The notes: generated by a model from the sequence alone, not told the origin. A DNA stretch of 64,000 nucleotides from Glutinoglossum americanum (GCA_020080175.1 JAGHQL010000038.1:93783-157782); one strand, 5' to 3'; positions 11,738-23,707 are shown, counted from the stretch's first letter. Program-made: numbers and translations.

Positions 11738-14038
11738 GGTTGCCGCTATGCAGCCACACTTACACGACTGAGTCCGGGGAGCGACGAGCACCGGACACAC
11801 CAATACGGTATGCCAATGGCGCAGAGCTCCATGGCGATGAAACCATGACTTCCTTTTGTTGGGGTGGATTATTTCCTTTTCGCATCGGCAGCGGGCGGGG
11901 CATTTTTCTGGGTTTTCCTTTTTCGCATTCTCAACTGCCAACGGACCAACCAATCCGCGGGTGGCTCTTATGCCGCTGAAAAAAAAAAATTTGCTCTCAT
12001 CCCATTCACGTTTGACGACCTACACCCTAAATGATCTCTTATACTTTTTTTCAGAGTTGTTTTAGATACTGCTGTATTTTGTTGCACGGTCAAACCCCCC
12101 TCCTCGTCTTGTGTGTCGCCATTCTAGGGTGCCCGATTTGTCGCATCTTATTTGGTGGCCAGTTTTTTCTACTTGTATACGAACGGTACGTCCCTTTTTT
12201 ACTCATCGGTTAAGCCTGGGGCAGGATATCACCAGAATGTTACAGTAATTCCTTTCTCGGCTTGTATAAGTACGAAGCTGTTTAAGGTATCGGGCAGGCT
12301 TTTTGAGGGACAAAATTAGACTTTTTCCGTTCGGTTCCAGACAGGAATGCGGTGGGGTTTTCTGCTCTACTTGAGAGCTTATAGAAGTAATAAATACACT
12401 CTGGTACGCACTTTTGATTGGATGTAACCTCCACTGCGACAAGTGACATAGCTACTGCTTCCCCAGTGCGAAGCATAGCAAAAACACTCCTCTGCACTCA
12501 CTAGTTCCCCAACTGGCAAGCTGCGACAACGGACACCGCAGCTGGGAGCTGAACTAGCGGCGCTGACAGCGTTATGCTCTGATTAGCGGGGGCTCGGCGG
12601 CTTACATAAACGGTATAGGTTAGCAACATTGGGATGCGTTTAGCAATGCCCCCATATAACTGCAACGCGACACAGTTCTGCATAGAAAATTTGGTGTGCA
12701 GCCACATTTTTCTAGACAAGCCATGACTTGTGCTAGAGATCCGCTGCCCCTAGAAGGACCAAGATCAACTAGTTCCTTAGACAAGGATAGCTACAATCCA
12801 ACTTAAGTTTCTCGATCTCGTCACCATACCCATATCATATCGAGGAACTAGCGTTCAACTACCAAGTGCTGACCCACTAATACTTCGACAGCTGGCCTAG
12901 AAGCTTCATAGGTTATCCTTTGCGTTTTGCCCATAATTACACTATGAGAAAACTGGTGGTTTCGAGAGCGACAAGTCGACGAAAACATATGGACTCCTGT
13001 AAGCGGCTAGAGGAATTGCACAACTTTGACTAAAACAGCGCATAGGGCTTCCAGGAGACAGCAAGAGCGACTCTTGCTAACCCCTTTTCCGGGCAATATA
13101 ATAAGCCGTGATAAGCATTGGATGGGCTCACTTTAGAGATTGCGCGCCGCGGGTTGTTTCTTGTGAATTTTTGTACTCGGTAGACGCCGCTTTAACTCTA
13201 TTGAACCCGCTTGAGCTTTCGGGCTGGTAGACGGATTTGTTATAGTTTATATACTTATAGATATTTGGCCATATATACACGAAATAAATAGGTAGATTCA
13301 ATAGTGGAAAAATGGAAACCTGCGTCTTCTAAAAATATACATCTGAAACAAGGCTGAAGCAACCGGTGCTAACCAGTGTAGCTACGTCATCAACACCGAG
13401 TCAGCATTAACGCTAGGAACATAAGTTCTTGCCCACCGGTTAGCTAGTCTTTAGTAGAATACAATTCACCTTTCATCCGTTTTTATATGCTCAAACCACT
13501 CACAGTTCGCCAGCCGGCCGGCTGCTCGAAAGCTGGCCATATATATCCGTTCTATGATAACCCAGGTACAATGAGTGTAACATAGCCAGCCGATCTGAGA
13601 TTAGAGTGTTAAAGAAAAGGAGAGTGAATCAGGAATTAACTCGTAGGATGGGCGAAGTCTTCGGCATTCAACTTCTATAAGTTGCTTGAAGGTCGCATAT
13701 GTAAGCGGTGTGTTGCGGTGACACGAGGTTCACTGGATAATATCAATAGAAAAGGCGATTATAATTTATAATTGAAAAGTGTAAACTTGATCTGGCTTGG
13801 CGTATCACAGGCTGAAAGTCTGAGCATCGGCTGAACTAACTTAGGCAATTGGCGACAGTTAGCTTTTTCCTAGTTTAGGTACTTTGTTCAGTTGAGACTT
13901 TAAAACGGCAAATCCACCTTAACAATTCCGGGGAATTTGCTCGCCTCGGTGGCAGGAACAGCACAGAGCTTCTACCGCTCAAACTTCTTTAACTTCGACC
14001 GCTATTGCCTCTGGCATCTTGCGGCTGCCGCCAATTGT
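11738..14038. other. Gene-free, partly AT-rich stretch
   Basis: No supportable gene. The segment from about 13240 to 13770 is markedly AT-rich with many TATA-type runs. The last few hundred bases should include the promoter of the F-box-like gene. A variant of the recurring decamer (CGCCGCTTTAACTCT) sits near 13186-13200. Confidence 0.45.
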
Positions 14039-14926
14039 ATGGAGAAACTTACAGTTAGGGTGAAATACCCACTGTTAAGCCAAGATAGCGTCGTAGCCCT
14101 TGGCGAGCCTCCGTGTAGACGAAGCAGGCAAGCTTCCGAAAAGCTACCCTCTGCCACCTTCTCCGATGAGCGCCCGAACCGTCCATCTTTCCTAATCCTA
14201 CCGCCGGAGATACGACTACCTATATACCGGCACCTGCTCGTCACAAACCGGACAATCTTGCACGCGATCTGTCCCAGCGCAGGCGAGCTTCGCATTGTAG
14301 AATACGTCGAATACGGCCGCACCGTCAGGCACTACCTACACCCCGAGATCCTAGAGACTTGCCGTTTGATTAACGAAGAGGGCACGCCCCTGCTATACGG
14401 GGAGAACACATTTCGACGCCAATTTTCTTGGCCTCGCGGACCATACCGACCAACGGTCTGCAGAAACTGGCGCCTCAGCGACCGCAGCCTCCAGTATATC
14501 TCGCGGATCTGGATCTTCCGCCAGTACAACATGTGGCATGCCGCCAACGGGGACCTGCGAGTCCTCAACGACTTCCCCGCGCTGAAGGTGCTGGAAGTGG
14601 AAATCGATCTCAACGACGATGGCGCCAGCCTGGAGACCTGGGAGACTCTGGTGAAGGCTGTCGTGGCGAAGCGGCCGACGCTCTCGAGCTTCCGCTGCGA
14701 GATTTGCCTATCGTTCTCCGATGCACCCGCTCGCGATTGGTTGGCTCGTTGTGAGGTCAACCAGAGTCTCAATTTCGACTTGCACAAATGTTGGGTGGAT
14801 TACTACGCGGCGTGGATTCAGGAAAATGGAATTCTCCCGCCCGGGCGGAGTTTGCAGTGGTCGTTCCGCACGGAGGCATTTGGGAATTTTAGACCATCGT
14901 GCTATGTGTACCTCAAGATTGAGTAG
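14039..14926 (+). CDS. F-box-like / 2EXR-type fungal protein
   Basis: A single-exon frame of 295 residues. I chose the ATG at 14039 (MEKLTVRVKY); the frame is open further upstream but without an ATG. Around residues 58-70 is FLILPPEIRLPIYRHLL, the typical start of the fungal F-box-like domain (LP-E-IR--IY--LL), which usually recruits or recognises partners in ubiquitin-type or signalling complexes. It is followed by PEILETCRLINEEGTPLLYG, the second conserved block of these proteins (I-L-TCR-I--E---LLY--N-F). The remainder is a conserved-looking helical C-terminal region with no catalytic motif. Such genes form large, fast-evolving families in ascomycetes, and substrate or partner cannot be deduced. 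No frameshift is visible. Confidence 0.78.
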   Translation: MEKLTVRVKYPLLSQDSVVALGEPPCRRSRQASEKLPSATFSDERPNRPSFLILPPEIRLPIYRHLLVTNRTILHAICPSAGELRIVEYVEYGRTVRHYLHPEILETCRLINEEGTPLLYGENTFRRQFSWPRGPYRPTVCRNWRLSDRSLQYISRIWIFRQYNMWHAANGDLRVLNDFPALKVLEVEIDLNDDGASLETWETLVKAVVAKRPTLSSFRCEICLSFSDAPARDWLARCEVNQSLNFDLHKCWVDYYAAWIQENGILPPGRSLQWSFRTEAFGNFRPSCYVYLKIE

Positions 14927-15209
14927 CTGCGTGCTACGGCCATTCATTCAGATAATTGAACATCGACCTTCGCTAGACCGTCTCCAATTGGCAGCTCGGC
15001 CTAGAAATTACTGGAATTCGCAGGCCTGCTTTCGCCTTCGCTCGCTCTCCGTTGTTCCCCGGTTGCATATCACCAGTACTTGCAGTGCTCGTGCTTGTGT
15101 GAATTACCGGGGAAAACCGCATGGGTGTATTTTACCTAAGATACATCCCTGTGGTTTTCTCTGGATGCTCCTTTGCCGGCTGCTTACTAACATCGTGCGG
15201 TACTTGGTT

Positions 15210-15565
15210 AATGCACGAAAGAAAGTTTACTGGGAAGCGGCTTGAAAGCTCCAATTGGCCTCTATAAAGACTGAGCGATTGGTGCTTCTTGACGAATCAG
15301 CTGTCAAAAATACAGCGAAATGCCAGTATAGCTGGGCATACAAAGGATGCCAGTGTGGCGGACGAACGCTTAGAAAGTGGCCGAAGCGCCATCGTATTGC
15401 CCGCCTTAACGGTCAATGGATACATCTTGACAGATCGCAGGGGGCCATTTACTACGGAAATTTACATTGCGTTCGTCCGTGATACTTTACATTCTCGTGT
15501 AATCCTTGGTCAGGCCCGCGGTCGGTATTTGTAACAGATAATTGCGACATACATTCACAGGCGGA
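15210..15565 (+). mobile_element. Tc1/mariner (DDE_3-type) transposase fragment, frameshifted
   Basis: Three successive plus-strand frames together resemble the catalytic core of a Tc1/mariner-like transposase. RLVLLDESAVKNTA (from about 15276) contains the first catalytic Asp. After a frameshift comes IVLPALTVNGYILTD, the usual ALT-DG-I block, followed by GPFTTEIYIAFVRDTL. After a second frameshift, NPWSGPRSVFVTDNCDIHS holds the second catalytic Asp in the DN-IH context. The N-terminal DNA-binding region, the third acidic residue and terminal repeats are not seen. It is an inactive relic, lying just downstream of the F-box-like gene and just before the decayed NLR. Confidence 0.78.
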
Positions 15566-15769
15566 ATTAGAATAGCTATATGTCATGAAAGGAGTTGCAC
15601 TGAATAAGAGCCATCAACACCGCAGCGGCATCGCAGAAGAATGACTAGAAGGGAAAAGGGCATAGAGGAACATCTGTTGCCACCTATGGCAAATTCCATA
15701 GAAACTAGAAAAAAAAACAATATATAAAGGACGCAGATATCGTGGCGGTGTCATTGAGGTATTATAGCC

Positions 15770-18190
15770 CCATTCTTGATCAGCAGCTGGATGATCCGGA
15801 CGCGTTCACGAGCCCAAGCTGCCTGTAGCGCATTACTGTACATTCCTCCCTACGCGTTGACGTCGGCCCCGTTCTCAAGTAGTCGCTGGACGATCTGTGT
15901 GTGGCCAAGGGCCGAAGCCGCCTGAAGTGCGCTGCCAAATCCTCCTCTCTGCATGTTGACTTCGGCCCCGTTCTTGAGCAGCCGTTGGACGATCCGGTCG
16001 TGGCCGAGGTCTGAAGCCGCCTGCAGCGCGTTGCCGTACAGTCTTTTGTCCTCGATTTGTGCTGGACATATTTAACAATGTCTCGATCGTGTCCATTTTC
16101 TTCTTCCGCGGTCAGTTCAAGCTTTTTTCCCATGCTGATATTTGGGTGATGACGGCTAAACAGCAGATATCAACAGGGGTTTCAGCGCCAACAGCATTGG
16201 CGCTTAGCGATTCAAGGAATGATGCAATCTCTTGCACTTCTAGCTCATTGCACTCATCTAAGGCGTCAACAAGAACGAGTAGGGGCCTGGGCTGGCACTT
16301 CGTCTCAGACAGCAGGAAGCATTTGAGTTCCCCTACCTGCCACTCCCAGCCTCTCTGATGCTTTTTCCGCTTATCCAGATATATGGGATTGAAGCGTTCG
16401 TATAGAAAAAAGATTCTGATCGACCAGTTGATACAATAGCGAGCGTAATATGCCTAGAGGAGTCTTCTCAAGCTTGCTACCTCGAGCGTTGAAGAAACAT
16501 GCTGCAATAGCGTGTGATCTGTGAACGTCTTCTGATAGTGGAGCAAGGCGTGCTTCATCAGCGTAGATTTTCCAGCTCCTGGTTTGCCTTTGATCCAGAG
16601 TACTCCATTATAACTCGGAAGGTCATGCCGATCTCTCCACCCTTGGAACTGCACTGTTGCGAATAGCCAGTCGCACGTATCTTGATGAGCTGAGGCTATG
16701 TTATGCTGACGATCATCGATGTTGGAGAAGCCAAGAGAAAATAGACAGTCCATTCACAGTTATTCTTGTACTGCACTATCTGAGGACCCCTCAGCGCAGA
16801 CCAAGTTCTGCGTACATTCCGCCAAATGAAATAGCATATTAGATTATCATGCATAGCTTTCCGTACTGCTCCTTCGTGAGTGAACGTAATGTATGTAGTT
16901 TTCAACCACAATCTAGTTACTAGGAAACGGTAGCGGTTCATATCTGCCTAAAGGTTTCTTCAAAGTTGTGTTTCGCGTAAAGTGGCCCCGAATAAGTGTA
17001 ACCGCTTTGCGACGTGATTTCCGAAAGCGAAGATATAAAAGGCTATAGAACATACATATTTCAATAATAGTAGTGTCAATACATGGGAAAGCTGGTGGCT
17101 AGGAATGGCCACACTAACTCTTCTTCTGTGCATCCGATGAGTTCTGCGTACCTAAAGCTGCCCGTGCTTGTAATGGTTCCTCTCTGGCGGCGGTGGCATC
17201 TTCAACCAAGCGTTTGATTGCTCTCCACACAGGGTCGTATTTATGGCTGTGTTCGTCGAACTTAACCGAGGCTTTGTGCTTTGCTTGGATAGGAGACCGT
17301 CTCTCGTTTAGGAGCATCATGACAGTAGAATCTTCGTCCACGACCTGTTTTCTTATTCTCAGTACTGATAAAGTAGTTTCCATAATAGTCCTTACCAACA
17401 TGTTCAGACCGGGCCAATTCTCCCTCTCAAAAATTTTGATGATATGCATGCGTGCTCCCCGCTGGGAGAATTCGTTGCCGATGTTGAATAGAGTAGAGGA
17501 GTTGCGCGCGAGGTTTCTGAGGAGGTTGCGGCACACAGCAGCACCAAGTGTTGGCACATTAGGTATCCTCGCGAGGATCTCGCCCCGCGTGCTATATTCG
17601 AACCACGGTGCGGAGTTCCCATGAAGGCCACTCCACCGATCCTTGCTAGTAGTTCTCCATAGAAATCGGATTGCTGATGAGCTCGGTCTATGCCCAGCTC
17701 GTTTAGTATGTATGTACATGCTATCTCTGTAGGTAAAACTGCTGTCTGATACCACGAACCTCTTTCACGATGATACCGCCTAGGCTATGGCAAATAAAGA
17801 TGATGGAACGCTGTTTCTCCTACACACCGCCAACGTTAGTATCGCTTCCTAGGTTCCTGAATGCTGGTTATGGGATGAGGCGGAAAGGCTCACAAGCAGT
17901 GACTGGCAGATTGTGTCAGGGCGAAAGAGTATATGCACCGTATAATCTCCTATCTCGGAAACGTCCCCGCTGATCGCAAGAACACAGTCATAACCGAAGC
18001 TCAATACTCTCGCATTCTTAATTTGTGTTGGCAAAAAGTCTCGTAGCCAAAGCTTTTGATTGTCGGTTTCCCGCGTCTTGAGCGTATCCCCCTAGGCCAT
18101 GTACAGCGACGAGGCTGGGTCTTTGTTGGCAAATAGAGTGCGAAGATGAAGGAACCCGCACTCTACACAACCGGCTTCGTCTGCAGGCTT
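15770..18190 (-). pseudogene. Decayed NLR: esterase-like, NACHT, ankyrin
   Basis: Read on the minus strand, the order is that of fungal NLR-type proteins. An alpha/beta-hydrolase-like N domain is recognisable from PSLVAVHGLGG (about 18125), LWLRDFLPTQIKNARVLSFG, IIFICHSLGGIIVKEV (about 17800, with the nucleophile-elbow Ser) and FMGTPHRGSN (about 17625). The NACHT linker follows (NIDDRQHNIASAHQDTCDWL), then Walker A GKPGAGKST (16562-16588) and Walker B LLVLVDALDEC (about 16250-16282). After the NACHT sensor region (HDRDIVKYV) the sequence jumps straight into three ankyrin repeats (NALQAASDLGHDRIVQ, SALQAASALGHTQIVQ and NALQAAWARERVRIIQ). Thus the C-terminal part of NACHT and any linker are deleted. 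At least five frameshifts and a TAG within the ankyrin repeats confirm a pseudogene. Intact relatives are thought to sense non-self and trigger cell-death-type responses. Confidence 0.87.
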
Positions 18191-18787
18191 GTCTTGCAGG
18201 CGGAAGATGCCTGTTTTCTCCTACACCCCGAGTCTGGATGGCAAATCGCTAGTCTGTGAATCTTAGCAATGCCTCTTGCGGCTGATGTGACTAGCTAACT
18301 TACCTAGTAGAGAACGACTGCGGCCCGGCCACGAAAAGGGAGTCGGAGGCCTCCGCGGGACGGGACGGTACAGTGACCAGGCATTATCCAACATCCAAGG
18401 GATGGCGTTAGGCTGAATGGGCGCGTTAGGTCGAATGGGTGATTCCCACTTTCCTCAATGGAGAACTGGTATTTCCAACTAAAAAGGCTTTCTTCCGTGC
18501 GCCTGAGTAAAATTGTAGAAATTCGTGCTTTGTGGCACCGCATGAACCGCAACGAGATGCCCTATTAGCTTCCGTGCGATTGAAACGGGCGAGAGGTACG
18601 ACATGCCACATTCAAAGGCTGCAAAAGATGTGTAGAACGAGGCGGTAAGCATAACGGTAATATGTCATTGTCTATAGAAACTAAGGAATCGGCTAGTAAG
18701 GTGGCCGGAATGCTCGCCCATAATTGGGAGCCTAGTATGACCCCAAGATGGGCCGATTGTTGCAGGCTAGGAGACCTTGCTAACCCA

Positions 18788-19110
18788 TTAAAACCTTAGT
18801 TCATTGTCCGTATAACCGTTAGGACTCGTTGCGAATATAGAGCCGCCCATTGTTTGGCTGTTTAGGAGAGTCCAGTTATTGCGATGGGATTTTGCGCTCC
18901 ACATCACGAACGGAGGGATGACGGTTCCAGTAGCACGAATGCACTCCATTATTGTAGCTAACTCCCCATTCCCAGGTCGCTTTGTGTATTGAACATGGGA
19001 CTTTGATGGAGTGAGGACCCTGGCTCCCATAGAAACGCCCAAAATATAGCCTTTTTTATCCAAATTTCAGATATTGATCTCAAGGATCCGGAAACTTTCC
19101 ATGACCTTCT
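18788..19110 (-). mobile_element. Fot1/pogo-type (DDE_1) transposase fragment
   Basis: The minus-strand frame from about 19085 to 18788 reads NLDKKGYILGVSMGARVL, then ATIMECIRATGTVIPPFVMW and ATSPNGYTDNELRF. This is the well-known core of Fot1/Pot2/pogo-like transposases: the first catalytic Asp in N-D-KG, the G--IPP block and the GWTDNE block. An in-frame stop lies before the first block, and the frame ends right after the TDNE block, so the second half of the catalytic domain, the C terminus and both inverted repeats are missing. It is a dead fragment about 600 bases from the decayed NLR. Confidence 0.8.
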
Positions 19111-21148
19111 TCAAAAGGCTAAGCTAGTCCTCCAACGTTTCCCTAGACATGTCATCCAATCTCTCGCTATCTAGCTTCTCGCTCATGACGCTCTTTATCC
19201 TTTATTTTGGGGTGGCGAGCGACGGAGCGCGATATCCAGTTCTCCCAAGAAGGGAGAGCTCTCCCTAGGTTCCGGTCTAGCGTATGTAGTCTATCAGAAG
19301 CGTTAACGCATTGACGGTTAGCGGGTCTTAAGCATTCTGTAGGCCCGATATGCAACCTCTTAACCCCACCACTGATATCTTAACTATCCCTCTTCGTGCC
19401 TCATCCCCGCGCCGCACTCGACCGATATAGTATCCCTGATTCACGCCATCATCGCCATCCCCATCGCCGCCCCCGGGCCTTGCCTGAGCGAAGCCCAGAA
19501 GAGATACGGACACTGCCAAACACTTTTGGGCGATGTGGACTCATTTCTACCCGGCGGGCTTAAAAGAGCAACTTGTTGAGGAAGATGAGCAGGACCGGAG
19601 GCGAAAGGAGAAACGTCAAGGTTGAAGGAGGGAATGGATGACGACGATTGGGAGGAGGAGTTTTGCTGTAGCGGGTTGAGTAAGCTGCAAGACCGCGTGC
19701 TCTTGTAGTAATTAGGAAGTGGTCCGAACCTAAATAGTATAACACCGAGATGGGGGCTCGAGGTATTCTTTGTATCCTAACCCATTAGAAAGGTTTTAGT
19801 AGAGTTTTTTGAGTTTCCTCTTTGCACTACAGATTATACAGAGCCTGGAGTTAAGGAAATAGGTTTCTAGGACTTCGGAAAGGACTAGATAGGAGGCGAG
19901 TTGGTAGAGTTGAAATCCGTTGCGAGTGTTCACTCAGCTCATGGTGGCGCGACGGTTAGCCGAATTAGACATTGCTGGATATATAGCGTACGAGGACCTC
20001 GATTAGACGCAGTGGTATGAAAGTGCCGTCTTCCTAACGGGACGAGATATGATAGTGTCGCTACAAAGTGGGATTTTGATAAACTCGGAGGTGTACAGAG
20101 TACTCGGATTCTCACGCCAAGATTTCACTAGAGCCGCATGCGGTTACGTAATCGATAATTCCATCACCGCACTGCCGGCGCTCAACTTTATTTCACCGAA
20201 CTCCGTTACAAAATTGAGGACTAATTCGTCAATAGCCTAGCAAAGATGACCCGCAACCACTTGTCATCTCATTCCCTTCGTTGACGATCAACTCTGCCCG
20301 CTGCTCATGGACGCTAGTGGCTCGGCTTCGCCCTCTGGGATGTTAATCAGATCGTTATGAAAATAAGTTTGACTGCAGCAGCGACTCTGGGAATAGGAAA
20401 TTTAGTGCAGAATGTGGAGTACTATCCCTTTAGTCCAGAAGATGCCGCATGCATTACTGATCTCTCTCCTTCCCAGCAGTAACCTCCATTCGCGATCCTC
20501 AATCATCTCTGCCTAACACGCAAGGGAGTATGGAGACGAATTAGGAGTGCCTACTACTCCTACTACCAGACGCTACCGGGAGATCCTCCGCTGCCCCTCC
20601 TCCCTCGATAACTTCGCCTCCTTCCTCTTCCTCCCGCAATGCTCCCTCCCCCGATCGAACCCCTTCGCCTCGCAATAACCACCACCCGAATCATTGGGAA
20701 AGGGCACACATATCTGACGTGATATCGAAAGGACTCGAGATCGTTTACTGGAGTGAGATAAGTGGCTTTGTGTGGGATGCTATGGCGCTATTACATTAAG
20801 ATATAACTCCGATGTTAAACCTATGGACTAAGTGCTTTGAACGGTCGATAGGGCCCAAAGCGGCAAGGAAGATATGTACAATAGACAACATTCAAGCGGA
20901 GACCCGCCTCCATGTCAGACATCCTTTAATATGTTTGGGCCCAAATCTCCGATCTTTTTCAAGTCCATTCCAAAGGTCACCGCAAGCTCTTCTAGGCACT
21001 CTTGCATGGATCGTTGGACACAATGAGGGTTATCCACCATCGCATCTGTTGCTTCGCTCGAACTGCCGTCGCGGTAAATGAGGACCTCGTAATAATCAAG
21101 CAGATCTTTAACGGTTTCAGCTACATCAGGTCAGGGTCAGTAGCCCTT
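19111..21148. other. Gene-poor stretch
   Basis: No convincing gene. An imperfect CATCGCCATCCC-like microsatellite run lies near 19445-19480. Pyrimidine-rich runs occur around 20540-20660. Short frames here have no recognisable homology. Confidence 0.4.
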
Positions 21149-21762
21149 TTAGAAAATCGTGCTGGATAAGGGAAGCTCACGCTCGCGACTCAAATGCTTG
21201 AACTGAATGAGAGTTTTGGGGAAACGGGGGTGGTGTTCCCACTTTGGAGTACCATCTTCATCATACTTTTGTGCTGTGAGGGGAAGGATTGGAGAACTAC
21301 TCTTGTAAGCTTGCGCGTTTTTCTGCACAGCTGCGGCATTTTTCTGCGATGCGAGCACCTCCTGACATAAATTCTGCTGTCGAATAACCTCAAGTCCCTG
21401 ATTCCTAGCCTCCGCAATCAGATCCTTTACGCTGTGAGTGCGTTAGTCAATGCGGTGCGTGCCAAATTAAAACATGGCCTACGCATTCTCCAGTGCAAAA
21501 ATCCGACCCTCTAGAGCCCTAGTCCTGATAAGGGAATCCCGTCCATACTGTAAGCTCACCGCGTCAATCGCTAGGCATATTGCGAGGGGACTATCGGGAT
21601 ACGTTGTGGGGTTTTCGTCGCCGGTGGGGGTGAAACGTACCGTGGGAGGGTCGGAGCAGTCTCGGTATTACCAATAGAAGGTATGACCTCCTCAAGGACC
21701 TCATGAAGACGATGGGCTGCTTTTTGCGACTGCTCCCATGGGCCCGAAACTGCAGTGGACAT
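21149..21762 (-). CDS. Small coiled-coil protein, three exons, unknown function
   Basis: Three exons join without a stop into a 153-residue protein: 21762-21672, 21570-21483 and 21431-21149. Intron 1 (21571-21671) runs GTAATA..CTAG. Intron 2 (21432-21482) runs GTAGGC..TCACAG with a good GACTAAC branch site. Phases match at both junctions, which argues for a real gene. The middle (RTRALEGRIFALENAVKD, then AEARNQGLEVIRQQ) is strongly helical with a heptad-like pattern. The C terminus contains KYDEDGTPKWEHHPRFPKTL, rich in charged and aromatic residues. I do not recognise the family. Intron 1 is the weakest point because its donor is non-optimal; the first exon could differ. Confidence 0.6.
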
Positions 21763-23026
21763 TCCCAAATGGGTATAGGTTTGGAGAGGTTTAGATGGGT
21801 CGTGGTTCAAAGGGTTGACTTACCCATAAGCTTTTAGCGGATTTGAGGAAAAAGCGGCGAACCTTCGCGGGAGTTCATACGAACTCCGCGCAACACGTTT
21901 GCTGGAGGAAGTGTGCTTGTGTTTACGGCTGTAGAGCAGAGATTTTCGTGGGTCTACCGCGAGTCTCAAACATCTACCTCAGGAGCTACCTCCAAGATAG
22001 AGGGAGAAACGGGCAAATTTTTTAAAAATGATATTGGAACTCTGAAATTAATTTCTACATATTAGATAGTCGAATGTTCTGGGAATCAGTAAATAAACGC
22101 ATAGCTCTAGCAAAAAAGGCTGTGTGGAGTATTTCCGAGGATTCAAACCGCCTAGTATTAATTTTCGAGCCGCGCTTTTGCGTGGGAAACTATATCCCCT
22201 GGGAAGGACAACCCCCGAGAGAATGATGCTGTAAAAGTCCAAGTATTTTAGAATTCCGTGCAGTTTTTCTCTGGGGACGATAAATTTTGGGGAGTTGGCC
22301 CTGGTGTGGGGATCGATGCTAGAAACTACGCTTGGACATCGTTGTCTTCATCACACATGGTTGGCACCCACCACTTCCTCTACCGAAATGCAGCTATTCC
22401 AATCCCCACTCTCGCATGTCAGTCATCCTGTAGATATGGGATTGTACTCAGTTCTGGGTGTCATATTTGAATGACTTGTCCTATCCGGGGTTGTGTGGCT
22501 GCGGATGAGAGGTTTCCCTCCCGTCTGAGTTTATCCGAACTCCGCTCCCTCCAGCTAGCTTCTACCATCAGTGTTCTTGTTGAAACGGATAAGAGCTGAG
22601 CCAAGATTATATGGGTTAGGTCGCGCTTCTCCATCTCCTGTCTCAAAAGCTGATTCTAAGATCTAGCTTAGTTATTCCTTCATGAACCTTCGTGCTTCGC
22701 TTGCGGATATGTCACTCCCTCCTCACCTCATCCGGCTCTCCTGCTCGTCGGCAAAAGACTCGCAGCACCCATACATTGATTTGGCCATCGAACGGTTCTC
22801 GGGAGCAAATGTAGTATCCTTCGGTTTCCGCCCGGGTTCCTTTCGTCGTGCTAAGTCTCTCGAGCAGGATGGGGAATGTTAAGAGCTGATGTCTGGAACT
22901 TCTCCATTCCATATTCTGCCTAGAGTACACAGTGAAGCTAATCTCATAGCTGATGAACAAAGGGACTTCCGTTGCCGGACCGGCCGTGATCCCAACCCAC
23001 CCACCGCCTAATTAACAGATGACACC
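21763..23026. other. Intergenic, no gene seen
   Basis: About 1.3 kb without a supportable frame. The side next to 23027 does not contain the N-terminal HET motifs one would expect upstream of the following HET-like ORF, in any plus-strand frame that I could read. Confidence 0.4.
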
Positions 23027-23707
23027 ATGTATTGCTGCATTCCTCGGACACTCGGTCTTAAAGCCACCACCACCGACGTAATCGAGGAGGCTGGGTTACT
23101 GTGGGACCCGCCGACAGGCGATATAAATTCGAGCTCGCGCGCCGGTCTGACGGCCATATGCCATAACCAACGGGTGCTCCGCTCATGGGAAAAGGTTTGC
23201 AAAGTGCGCGCAGGGCGCACCTACTTCAATGGGGAGCTTATCTTAGAGGTGTTCTGGCAGGCTATGTCAGCTTCGCACCATCCTGGGGGGTACTGGGAAA
23301 CTCGTTCTCAATTCCACCAATGGGACTGGGACCAAGGCATATTCCACGTGTTCCGCTGGCTCGGCCTATTCAGCCTTGGGCGATTTTCAGAGATGCTCAT
23401 CCTAGCTGTGGTGATACTACGTATCCTACACAACCTCCTTTTGTGCGGATTGGTTAGCCCTGTCGGTCACTTTAGGCGGGCCGTGACGCCGGCAATTCAC
23501 AGGAGGGTGTTCTGGACGGAGAAAGGCTTCGTCGGGTTGGGACCGTCCTTTATGCAACCGAATGATACGGTCGGAGTTTTCCATGGAGGCCGGCTACCAC
23601 TGGTTTTGCGGCCTCGCGGCCGGGAATGGAAGCTTATTGGAGATGCGTACGTCCACGGGTTCATGCAAGGAGAGGTGTTTAATGAGGCCATAGACAAAAC
23701 TTTCTAG
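23027..23707 (+). CDS. C-terminal part of a HET-domain (heterokaryon incompatibility) protein
   Basis: An ATG-initiated open frame of 226 residues. The C-terminal third carries the block typical of fungal HET proteins: RRVFWTEKGFVGLGPSFMQP, NDTVGVFHGGRLPLVLRP and GDAYVHGFMQGE (R-FF-T--G-MGLGP, GD-V-VL-GG--P-VLR, G-AYVHGIM-GE). Members normally have an N-terminal HET domain of 150-200 residues that drives incompatibility-type cell death; that domain is absent here and not found upstream. The piece is therefore either a truncated gene or a remnant whose frame happens to be intact. The middle (residues about 95-150) has hydrophobic segments, unusual for this family, possibly from an earlier frameshift. 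Whether it is expressed is unknown. Confidence 0.62.
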   Translation: MYCCIPRTLGLKATTTDVIEEAGLLWDPPTGDINSSSRAGLTAICHNQRVLRSWEKVCKVRAGRTYFNGELILEVFWQAMSASHHPGGYWETRSQFHQWDWDQGIFHVFRWLGLFSLGRFSEMLILAVVILRILHNLLLCGLVSPVGHFRRAVTPAIHRRVFWTEKGFVGLGPSFMQPNDTVGVFHGGRLPLVLRPRGREWKLIGDAYVHGFMQGEVFNEAIDKTF

